NCBI RefSeq assembly: GCF_051251695.1 | Contig: NZ_JBPOEU010000020.1 | Coordinates: forward strand, 3,533 to 67,532 | From: Maritalea sp051251695 | Lineage (GTDB): Bacteria > Pseudomonadota > Alphaproteobacteria > Rhizobiales > Devosiaceae | Length of the DNA: 64,000 nt | Direction: 5' to 3' | Shown here: in pieces, positions 55,076 to 62,239 of the stretch | Numbering within the stretch: the stretch's first letter is position 1 | Layout: each line of letters opens with the position of its first letter | The notes under the pieces: model-generated | Seen by the model: the letters and a program-made list of their open reading frames with translations, nothing else | Told to the model about the DNA's origin: nothing | The model's database searches: none | Program-made: the position numbers and the translations under genes

Positions 55076-56269
55076 ATGAGCATTTTTTCAAAAACTAAAT
55101 CCATGTTTCATTTGCCCGAAGGGGTTATTTATCTGGACGGCAATTCGTTGGGCCCGTTGCCCAAAGCAACGCCCGACCATGTCAGCAACATGTTGACAAA
55201 GGAATGGGGAGACCTGCTAATCACCGGCTGGAACAAAGCCGACTGGATGGGCCAGCCCTCCCGTATTGGCGACCGGATCGGTAAACTGATCGGCGCGCCA
55301 TCAGGTTCAGTTGTGATGGGCGATACGCTTTCGATCAAGGTCTATCAGGCCGTAGCTTCGGCACTTGATTTGAACAAATCCCGCAAAATCGTGCTCTCGG
55401 ATAATGGCAATTTCCCCACTGATCTTTACATGGTCGATGGGCTGCTCAAGTCTTTGGATAACGGTCACGAACTACGTCTCGCTGATCCCGAAAAAGTTGA
55501 AGCTGCGCTCAATGAAGACATCGCCGTATTGATGCTCACCGAAGTGGATTATCGCACGGGCCGCAAACACGATATGAAAGCGCTCACCGCAAAAGCACAA
55601 GCGTTGGGGATCATAGTGATTTGGGATTTGGCGCATTCTGCTGGCGCGGTTGAGGTGGATGTAGCGGCCTGCAATGCTGACTTTGCCATCGGCTGTACGT
55701 ATAAATATCTCAATGGTGGCCCCGGCGCACCAGCTTTCATTTATGTTGCCCCAAAACACCAAGAAAAAATCCGCCCAGCACTCTCTGGCTGGCTTGGACA
55801 CGAAGCACCATTTGCTTTTGATATTGATTATCGTCCCGGCGCAGGTATTGAACGCATGCGGGTGGGCACACCACCAGTAATCGCACTCGCCGCTCTAGAA
55901 TCTTCGCTTGATATCTGGGACATGGTGACGATGAAAGAGGTGCGGCAAAAGTCGATCGAATTATGTGATTTGTTTATCGCACAAGTCGAACAACATTGCC
56001 CTTCCCTTTCACTGAATAGCCCACGTGAGGGCACAAATCGCGGTTCGCAAATCACGTTCAAATTTGACGATGGTTACGCCGCGATGCAGGCGCTTGTTGC
56101 CCATGGGGTTATTGGCGATTTCAGAGCACCAAACAATATGCGGTTCGGCTTCACGCCCTTATATATTGATGAGGGTGACGTTGTCGCAGCCGTTAAAATT
56201 CTGGCGAATGTTCTCGACAATAAGCTTTGGGATAAGCCAGAATACAATCAACGTTCACGGGTAACTTGA
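55076..56269 (+). CDS. kynU: Kynureninase
   Basis: 397 residues. The PLP lysine is K210 in 'IGCTYKYLNGGPGAPAF', with D184 in 'VIWDLAHSAGA' and N-terminal 'YLDGNSLGPLP', all kynureninase signatures. It splits kynurenine to anthranilate and alanine. It begins 3 bases after the ligase stop and is followed by a long hairpin before kynA. Confidence 0.96.
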   Translation: MSIFSKTKSMFHLPEGVIYLDGNSLGPLPKATPDHVSNMLTKEWGDLLITGWNKADWMGQPSRIGDRIGKLIGAPSGSVVMGDTLSIKVYQAVASALDLNKSRKIVLSDNGNFPTDLYMVDGLLKSLDNGHELRLADPEKVEAALNEDIAVLMLTEVDYRTGRKHDMKALTAKAQALGIIVIWDLAHSAGAVEVDVAACNADFAIGCTYKYLNGGPGAPAFIYVAPKHQEKIRPALSGWLGHEAPFAFDIDYRPGAGIERMRVGTPPVIALAALESSLDIWDMVTMKEVRQKSIELCDLFIAQVEQHCPSLSLNSPREGTNRGSQITFKFDDGYAAMQALVAHGVIGDFRAPNNMRFGFTPLYIDEGDVVAAVKILANVLDNKLWDKPEYNQRSRVT

Positions 56270-56280
56270 TTTATGCGATC

Positions 56281-56353
56281 TTCATCTGGTCACATCACCA
56301 ATAATTGGCGGCAGCAATGCACCATTGCGCCAGATTGGTATGTGACAGATGAA
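56281..56353 (+). ncRNA. Long near-perfect hairpin between kynU and kynA
   Basis: Positions 56281-56302 pair with 56334-56353 over 20 base pairs with only two single-base bulges (G289, C296 in short form). TGGCG (56306-56310) pairs CGCCA (56328-56332), and CAATG (56315-56319) pairs CATTG (56323-56327) around a 3-base loop. It lies 11 bases after the kynU stop and has no T run, so it is not an ordinary terminator. It could be an RNase III site, a ligand-sensing leader, or a repeat element. Confidence 0.75.
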
Positions 56354-56384
56354 AGCCGTTTTGGCATTCCACGGGGTGCCCGCA

Positions 56385-56441
56385 CTGTTTGAACATTGAA
56401 GAAATTCAATTTCCCATTTAGCAACGCTAAAGTTCAAACAG
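56385..56441 (+). promoter_or_regulatory. 10-bp spaced inverted repeat before kynA
   Basis: CTGTTTGAAC (56385-56394) and GTTCAAACAG (56432-56441) are perfect inverted repeats 37 bases apart, with a smaller ATTGAA/TTCAAT dyad inside (56395-56410). The right arm ends next to the kynA ribosome site, so this could be a repressor-binding site or an mRNA structure controlling kynA translation. Confidence 0.6.
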
Positions 56442-56451
56442 GACGCACAAA

Positions 56452-57297
56452 ATGTCTAAACCAACAGAGCCATACAACCCAGCGCTTGAAGGCGCTCAAA
56501 TGTCATTTGATGGGCGCATGTCCTATGGTGATTATTTGCAAATCGATAAAATACTAAGCGCACAACATCCGCTCTCGTCAGCGCATGATGAAATGTTGTT
56601 CATCATCCAACACCAAACGTCTGAATTGTGGATGCGCCTTGGCATTCATGAGCTTCATGCGGCACGCGAAGCACTCAAAACCGACAATTTGCCCACCGCA
56701 TTTAAAATGCTCGCGCGGGTCGCGCGCATCTTTGAACAGCTCAACAATGCTTGGGACGTTTTGCGCACAATGACGCCCTCCGAATATACCGAATTTCGCG
56801 ACACACTTGGCCAGTCGTCAGGTTTCCAGTCCCACCAATATCGGCAGGTGGAATATATTTTGGGTAACCGCAATAAAGCGATGCTCAAACCTCATGCGCA
56901 CAAAGAAGAGGTGTATGCGCTTCTCAAATCTGAACTTGCAATACCAAGCCTTTATGATGAAGCGCTTCGACTGCTCTCCCGCAACGGCATTGAAATACCC
57001 AGCGAAGTGCTCAACCGAGATGTCAGCGACCAGCATGAGGCCGACGAAGGTGTGCAGCTTGCTTGGAAAAAGGTTTATCAAGACACCGCCAACCATTGGT
57101 CATTATATGAGTTGGCTGAAAAGCTTGTTGATTTTGAAGATTATTTCCGCCGCTGGCGGTTTAATCACGTTACAACAGTTGAAAGAATTATTGGATTTAA
57201 ACGGGGAACCGGGGGCACTGGCGGCGTATCATATTTACGGCGCATGTTAGATGTGGAACTGTTCCCCGAACTTTGGCATGTGAGGACTGAGCTATGA
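56452..57297 (+). CDS. kynA: Tryptophan 2,3-dioxygenase
   Basis: 281 residues, typical bacterial length. 'MSYGDYLQIDKILSAQHPLSSAHDEMLFIIQHQTSELWM', 'SSGFQSHQYRQVEYILGNRN' and 'WRFNHVTTVERIIGFKRGTGGTGGVSYLRRM' match TDO, with the heme His in 'FNHVTTV' and the substrate GTGG loop. It opens the indole ring of tryptophan to N-formylkynurenine. Its stop overlaps the next gene by ATGA. Confidence 0.97.
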   Translation: MSKPTEPYNPALEGAQMSFDGRMSYGDYLQIDKILSAQHPLSSAHDEMLFIIQHQTSELWMRLGIHELHAAREALKTDNLPTAFKMLARVARIFEQLNNAWDVLRTMTPSEYTEFRDTLGQSSGFQSHQYRQVEYILGNRNKAMLKPHAHKEEVYALLKSELAIPSLYDEALRLLSRNGIEIPSEVLNRDVSDQHEADEGVQLAWKKVYQDTANHWSLYELAEKLVDFEDYFRRWRFNHVTTVERIIGFKRGTGGTGGVSYLRRMLDVELFPELWHVRTEL

Positions 57298-57533
57298 CCA
57301 CTTGTGTATTTGTACAATTGCGATGCGCGCCGGGTAAAACCTATAAGGTGGCGGAAGCCATTTATGAGCGAGAGATCACCTCTGAGCTTTATTCCACCAG
57401 TGGGGATTTTGACTTGTTGATGAAAATCTACATCCCCGAAGGGGAAGATGTGGGCATGTTCCTCAACGACAAAATTCTGGATATCCCCGACATTTCGCGC
57501 TCGCTGACAACGCTTACATTTAAAACGTTCTAA
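57294..57533 (+). CDS. Stand-alone Lrp/AsnC ligand-binding domain protein
   Basis: 79 residues: 'VFVQLRCAPGKTYKVAEAIYEREITSELYSTSGDFDLLMKIYIPEGEDVGMFLNDKILDIPDISRSLTTLTFKTF' is the beta-alpha-beta-beta-alpha-beta RAM domain of Lrp/AsnC proteins, without any DNA-binding helix-turn-helix. Such proteins may bind an amino acid and modulate another regulator or enzyme. It is coupled to kynA, so tryptophan or kynurenine is a reasonable guess. Confidence 0.85.
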   Translation: MTTCVFVQLRCAPGKTYKVAEAIYEREITSELYSTSGDFDLLMKIYIPEGEDVGMFLNDKILDIPDISRSLTTLTFKTF

Positions 57534-57584
57534 GCTGATCTAAGATTGATCTCCCTCAAGGCGGAGTGTCACTAAACTGACATA

Positions 57585-57615
57585 TACTCCTCTCCAGGTT
57601 TTCAGGAGGGGAGTA
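57585..57615 (+). promoter_or_regulatory. Hairpin containing the ppk2 ribosome-binding site
   Basis: TACTCCTCTCC pairs with GGAGGGGAGTA over 11 bp (one G-U) around a 9-base loop. The 3' arm is the GGAGGGG ribosome site, 8 bases before the ATG at 57620. Folding should block initiation. Confidence 0.75.
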
Positions 57616-57619
57616 ATAT

Positions 57620-58585
57620 ATGACAAAAGAAAATGAACAGCCGATGCCATTGGAAAATGGCCACATAGCAGACGAGCTTACCGCAGCAGTTGAATCACAA
57701 ATTGAAGACGCTCGGCATCGCCTCGCCCGGCTACGCAAAGATCCAGAAGCCATTCGACAAGCATTTGAGTATGGAGAATATCCCTATGCCAAAAAAATTG
57801 CGCGCGACACTTATGAAAAGCGAAAAGCCGAACTTCAAGTTGAATTGCTAAAAGTTCAGGAATGGGCCCGCGAAACAGGTCAAAAATTCGTACTGATATT
57901 TGAGGGTCGCGATGCGGCAGGCAAAGGTGGAACCATCAAACGGTTCATGGAACATTTGAACCCACGCGGTGCCCATGTCGTCGCCTTGGAAAAACCCACA
58001 GATCGCGAAAAGTCCCAATGGTACTTTCAACGATACGTCAAACACTTACCTTCCGCTGGGGAAATCGTCCTATTTGACCGTTCATGGTACAACCGTGCTG
58101 GCGTTGAGCGTGTGATGGGGTTTTGTTCTGCAGGCGAATATCTAGAATTTATGCGCCAATGCCCAGAATTTGAGCGCATGATCGCCCGTTCTGGTACTCA
58201 TTTGTTCAAATACTGGTTTTCAGTTACCCGAGAAGAACAACTTCGTCGCTTTAAATCGCGCGGTCGCGAACCACTAAAAAGCTGGAAATTGTCACCGATT
58301 GATAAAGCATCCTTGCACAAATGGGATGATTACACCGAGGCAAAAGAGGCAATGTTCTTTTACACAGACACCGCTGACGCCCCTTGGGTCATTGTAAAAT
58401 CCAACGACAAAAAACGCGCCCGTCTCAATTGCCTCAGGCATTTCCTTTCAAGCTTGGATTATCCAAACAAAGACCACCATGTGGTCAATGGTCCTGACCC
58501 TCTTATTGTAGGCTCCAGCAACGATGTAATCGGCCGGTCAGACCATATACTTGGGCACTCAATGCATCCAGACCACCGGAAATAG
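57620..58585 (+). CDS. ppk2: Polyphosphate kinase 2 family protein
   Basis: 321 residues. Walker A GRDAAGKGG (96-104), Walker B 'LFDRSWYNR' (151-159), lid 'RFKSRGREPLKSWKLSPID', and 'YTEAKEAMFFYTD'. This is a class I PPK2 that phosphorylates nucleoside diphosphates with polyphosphate. Helical N-terminus at about 20-70. Its ribosome site lies in a hairpin, so translation may be conditional. Confidence 0.94.
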   Translation: MTKENEQPMPLENGHIADELTAAVESQIEDARHRLARLRKDPEAIRQAFEYGEYPYAKKIARDTYEKRKAELQVELLKVQEWARETGQKFVLIFEGRDAAGKGGTIKRFMEHLNPRGAHVVALEKPTDREKSQWYFQRYVKHLPSAGEIVLFDRSWYNRAGVERVMGFCSAGEYLEFMRQCPEFERMIARSGTHLFKYWFSVTREEQLRRFKSRGREPLKSWKLSPIDKASLHKWDDYTEAKEAMFFYTDTADAPWVIVKSNDKKRARLNCLRHFLSSLDYPNKDHHVVNGPDPLIVGSSNDVIGRSDHILGHSMHPDHRK

Positions 58586-59053
58586 TCTGCGCCTTTATTG
58601 TTGTTCATTTGTGCCAGCGACCTTCTGAGCCTAGCACAACTGTACCAAAAATCGGTTTTGCATGACGCGACCTAAGCGACGTTGTATTGCAAAACCGTTT
58701 CCGCATGCCTTGAGAAAGGCGAATGGAAACGTCATGTCCTTGCTGCTACACCCCATCCCAACTGATCGGTTTTCATCCACGCAAGTGATTGATTTCTTTA
58801 TTCAAGTCAGTTGGCTTGACGTTTAAGCATAGTATAAATCAAATATATAATTGTAGTTGCTGGTTGATATGATGTAACTCTTTAAATTTAATCGTTTGGT
58901 AAAATTAACTCAAAGCGAAAACACTAATTACATCTGAAATATACAAGAAATTGAAATATAACTGAAAGATATTCTTTAAATTAACAATTCGTTAGCCATT
59001 TCGGTCGTATTTTTTCGTATTACCAAATTGGAAAATCCTAGCGTGTCAGAATC
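58586..59053. other. Intergenic stretch with strong inverted repeats, then AT-rich DNA
   Basis: CGGTTTTGCA (58653-58662) and TGCAAAACCG (58688-58697) form a perfect 10-bp inverted repeat. Partly overlapping it, CGTTTCC-N4-GCCTT (58696-58711) pairs with AAGGC-N4-GGAAACG (58716-58731) around a 4-base loop. The two cannot fully form together. From about 58790 the DNA is AT-rich and featureless except for the promoter region of the next gene. Confidence 0.55.
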
Positions 59054-59497
59054 ATGTTTTCTGCAATAAAAAAGAGCCTAACAAAGAGCCTTGCAGCAAA
59101 TGGCATTGGCCCCGGCAAGCCGTTTGCTCTAACAACGCGCGACAAAAATGGCAAAAAACTCAAAAATCCAGCGCCCCTAACACGTCAAGAAACGCTGGCG
59201 CGACTGGCTGAGATAAATCAAAAAATCGGGAAAATGAGTCTTGTCGCCCGCAAGGCAACAAATGAGTTAAACCTAGTCGAGCTAGGTAGTCCAGAGGCCA
59301 TGGTGCTGGCCAAAAAGTGCGCAATGGCTTTAGAACATTGTGCAAAAACCAGTATCCAGAACGATTATTTCTATGGTTCAATCGAATCCTGTAATGATCC
59401 AAATTTTATGGACAGAAAACACGCCACATATGGCGCGCGTCTTGACGAGATTGCTACTGTTTTCTCAAGTATCCTAAAAAGAATATGTAAAGACTAG
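59054..59497 (+). CDS. Small unknown protein
   Basis: 147 residues, basic N-terminus, helical, with no membrane segment and no family recognised ('LTRQETLARLAEINQKIGKMSLVARKATNELNLVELGSPEAM'). It stands alone between AT-rich DNA and tRNA-Gly. The ribosome site is weak. Reality is likely from length and composition, but not certain. Confidence 0.5.
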   Translation: MFSAIKKSLTKSLAANGIGPGKPFALTTRDKNGKKLKNPAPLTRQETLARLAEINQKIGKMSLVARKATNELNLVELGSPEAMVLAKKCAMALEHCAKTSIQNDYFYGSIESCNDPNFMDRKHATYGARLDEIATVFSSILKRICKD

Positions 59498-59615
59498 GTT
59501 CACTGTTGGGTGACATTTCCAAACAAAAACGAACCAACACCAATTGCTTGAATAGATTAAAGTCTGAAAGACTTACCTCTTGTCCAGTATATCCCGCAAG
59601 GATAAAGAAAATAAC

Positions 59616-59689
59616 TGGAGCGGGTGAAGGGAATCGAACCCTCATCGTCAGCTTGGGAAGCTGCTGCTCTACCATTGAGCTACACCCGC
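59616..59689 (-). tRNA. tRNA-Gly (anticodon CCC)
   Basis: 74 bases with 5' GCGGGTG, D-arm GCTC/GAGC, anticodon loop TTCCCAA, T-arm GTTCGATTC and encoded CCA. It reads GGG codons. Confidence 0.94.
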
Positions 59690-59858
59690 GAATATCCCCT
59701 AAATATGATGCTGAGCCAAACAAGCGTCAAGCAGCATTCTATCTCAAAAACCTAAATTCATTTTGCGCATGAACTAATGCGATTATTTGATTGGCATATT
59801 GCACCCTCCATCTGATAAGATAGTTCAAGTATAAAATAACCGACATATAGGTATCAAT

Positions 59859-61082
59859 GTGAGCACAGACCGCCCCAGCATTCGTGATAAAGACCGCCCA
59901 GATCTTGGGTCCTTCACTTGGCAAGACGCATTTCGGTTGGATGACCAACTCACCGAAGAAGAGCGCATGGTGCAAGAAACAGCACGCGCTTTTGCTGATG
60001 AAAAACTGCGACCGCGTGTGCGTGAAGCCTATAACGAAGAAACAACAGACCCTGCCCTGTTCAAAGAAATGGGCGACATGGGACTGTTGGGATCGACGAT
60101 CCCTGAGGAATATGGCGGCGTTGACATGGGCTATGTTGCTTACGGCTTGATCGCTCGCGAAGTTGAGCGGGTCGACAGTGGTTACCGCTCGATGATGTCA
60201 GTTCAGTCGTCTTTGGTCATCTATCCGATTTATGCTTACGGCACTGAAGAACAACGTCAAAAATATCTGCCCGGTCTGATTTCCGGCGACCTAATCGGCT
60301 GTTTCGGTCTCACCGAACCTGATGCTGGCTCCGATCCCGGCGGCATGCTGACCCGTGCCTCCAAAACAGAAAACGGCTATGTGCTCAACGGCACGAAAAT
60401 GTGGATTTCCAACAGCCCGATCGCAGACGTATTTGTCGTGTGGGCAAAGTCAGATGCGCACGATGATAAAATCCGTGGGTTCGTTTTGGACAAAGGCATG
60501 AAGGGTCTTTCTGCCCCTAAAATTGGCGGCAAACTTTCACTTCGCGCTTCGATCACCGGCGAAATCGTCATGGAGAATGTCGAAGTTGGTGAAGACGCAT
60601 TGCTGCCCCATGTTCAGGGTCTTAAAGGACCATTCGGCTGTTTGAACCGCGCACGTTATGGCATTTCTTGGGGTGCTATGGGTGCAGCAGAAGCGTGTTG
60701 GCATGCAGCAAACCGCTATGGCATGGAGCGCAAGCAGTTCGGCAAGCCTTTGGCGCAAATGCAATTGTTCCAAATGAAGCTGGCCAACATGCAAACGGAT
60801 ATTACGCTCGGCCTGCAGGGTTCATTGCGCGTTGGCCGCCTGATGAACGAAGCCAATGCAGCGCCCGAAATGATCTCGATGATGAAGCGCAACAATTGCG
60901 TCAAAGCACTGGATATTGCGCGCATGGCCCGTGATATGCACGGCGGCAATGGCATTTCTGACGAGTTCGAAGTGATGCGCCACATGATCAACCTTGAAAC
61001 GGTGAATACCTATGAAGGCACTGCCGATGTTCACGCGTTGATCTTGGGTCGCGCGCAAACCGGGTTGCAGGCCTTCTTTTAA
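59859..61082 (+). CDS. gcdH: Glutaryl-CoA dehydrogenase
   Basis: 407 residues from a GTG start. 'TIPEEYGGVDMGYVAYGLIAREVERVDSGYRSMMSVQSSLV', 'GCFGLTEPDAGSDPGGM' and 'NTYEGTADVHALILGRAQTG' with the catalytic Glu in T-Y-E-G-T are GcdH signatures. It oxidises and decarboxylates glutaryl-CoA to crotonyl-CoA in lysine and tryptophan breakdown. The CoA-transferase gene begins at its stop (TAATG). Confidence 0.94.
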   Translation: MSTDRPSIRDKDRPDLGSFTWQDAFRLDDQLTEEERMVQETARAFADEKLRPRVREAYNEETTDPALFKEMGDMGLLGSTIPEEYGGVDMGYVAYGLIAREVERVDSGYRSMMSVQSSLVIYPIYAYGTEEQRQKYLPGLISGDLIGCFGLTEPDAGSDPGGMLTRASKTENGYVLNGTKMWISNSPIADVFVVWAKSDAHDDKIRGFVLDKGMKGLSAPKIGGKLSLRASITGEIVMENVEVGEDALLPHVQGLKGPFGCLNRARYGISWGAMGAAEACWHAANRYGMERKQFGKPLAQMQLFQMKLANMQTDITLGLQGSLRVGRLMNEANAAPEMISMMKRNNCVKALDIARMARDMHGGNGISDEFEVMRHMINLETVNTYEGTADVHALILGRAQTGLQAFF

Positions 61083-62227
61083 TGAACAAGCCGCTTGAAG
61101 GGCTTAAGGTCCTCGAACTTGCCCGTGTTTTGGCTGGCCCTTGGGTTGGCCAAACCTTGGCCGATCTTGGTGCCGATGTGATTAAGGTAGAATCGCCAAA
61201 TGGCGACGATACCCGCACATGGGGGCCTCCCTTTGTGGAACGCGAGGACGATAAGTCCGCCGCCTATTTTCACGCCTGCAATCGGGGCAAACGCTCAATC
61301 GCTTTGAATTTCAAAGAGCAAGCTGACCGTCATGTCGTGATCGAACTGGTCAAGCAGTCCGACATTTTGGTCGAGAATTTCAAACTCGATGGCCTCAAAA
61401 AGTATGGCCTCGATTATGAAACCCTTAAATCCATTAACCCGCGCCTGATCTATTGCTCCATCACGGGCTTTGGCCAAACCGGTCCCTATGCCGCCCAACC
61501 CGGCTATGATTTCATCGTACAAGGCATGTCCGGCATGATGTCGATCACGGGTGAACCCGGACGCGAGCCGCAAAAAATCGGCACCGCTCTGGCGGATATC
61601 ATCACTGGACTTTACGCCACTATCGGCATTCAAGCGGCCCTTTGGCAACGCGAACGCACGGGGCTTGGGCAACAGGTCGATTTGGCACTTTTGGACTCAA
61701 TGGTTGGTGTGCTCGCCAATCAAGCGATGAACTATTTGGTGTCTGGCGTTGCCCCGCTGCGTATGGGCAACGCCCACCCCAATATTGTGCCCTACCAAGT
61801 TCTCGAAGTGGAAAATGGTCACATCATTTTGGCCGTCGGTAATGACGGTCAATTCCAGCGCCTTTGCCATTTGCTCGAGCTTGATCATTTGGCAACGGAC
61901 GAAGCCTACTCCACAAACTCTGCACGCCAAATCCATCGCGACGCTTTGACCAACATTCTGGCCCAGTCTTTCGCCAAATGGGACAAATGGAAATTGCTGG
62001 AAGCGCTGCACAATTGCAACGTGCCAGCCGGCCCCATCAACAATATTGATGAGGTTTTTGCTGACCCACAAGTTGTGGCCCGTGGCATGCAGCTTGATTT
62101 AGGTGGCGTACCAGGCGTGCGCACTCCAATCACTTTTTCCGATGCGGAACTAACGCTCAACCAAGCTTCGCCAAAAATAGATCAGCACCGGGCTGAGATT
62201 TTGGCAGAACTGAAAAACAACAAATAG
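61082..62227 (+). CDS. CaiB/BaiF (class III) CoA-transferase, likely succinyl-CoA:glutarate
   Basis: 381 residues. Class III signature 'LKVLELARVLAGPWVGQTLADLGADVIKVESPNGDDTRTWGPPF', catalytic Asp in 'ITGFGQTGPYAAQPGYDFIVQGMSG', and 'LLDSMVGVLANQ'. Tight coupling to gcdH indicates that it activates glutarate with CoA from succinyl-CoA, as the mammalian SUGCT enzyme does. The substrate is inferred from context. Confidence 0.9.
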   Translation: MNKPLEGLKVLELARVLAGPWVGQTLADLGADVIKVESPNGDDTRTWGPPFVEREDDKSAAYFHACNRGKRSIALNFKEQADRHVVIELVKQSDILVENFKLDGLKKYGLDYETLKSINPRLIYCSITGFGQTGPYAAQPGYDFIVQGMSGMMSITGEPGREPQKIGTALADIITGLYATIGIQAALWQRERTGLGQQVDLALLDSMVGVLANQAMNYLVSGVAPLRMGNAHPNIVPYQVLEVENGHIILAVGNDGQFQRLCHLLELDHLATDEAYSTNSARQIHRDALTNILAQSFAKWDKWKLLEALHNCNVPAGPINNIDEVFADPQVVARGMQLDLGGVPGVRTPITFSDAELTLNQASPKIDQHRAEILAELKNNK

Positions 62228-62239
62228 GACCATTCTAAA

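Noticed and set aside
56281..56353. Ordinary intrinsic terminator of kynU
   Set aside because: No T run follows the stem and the stem is far longer than usual; downstream kynA appears to belong to the same operon.
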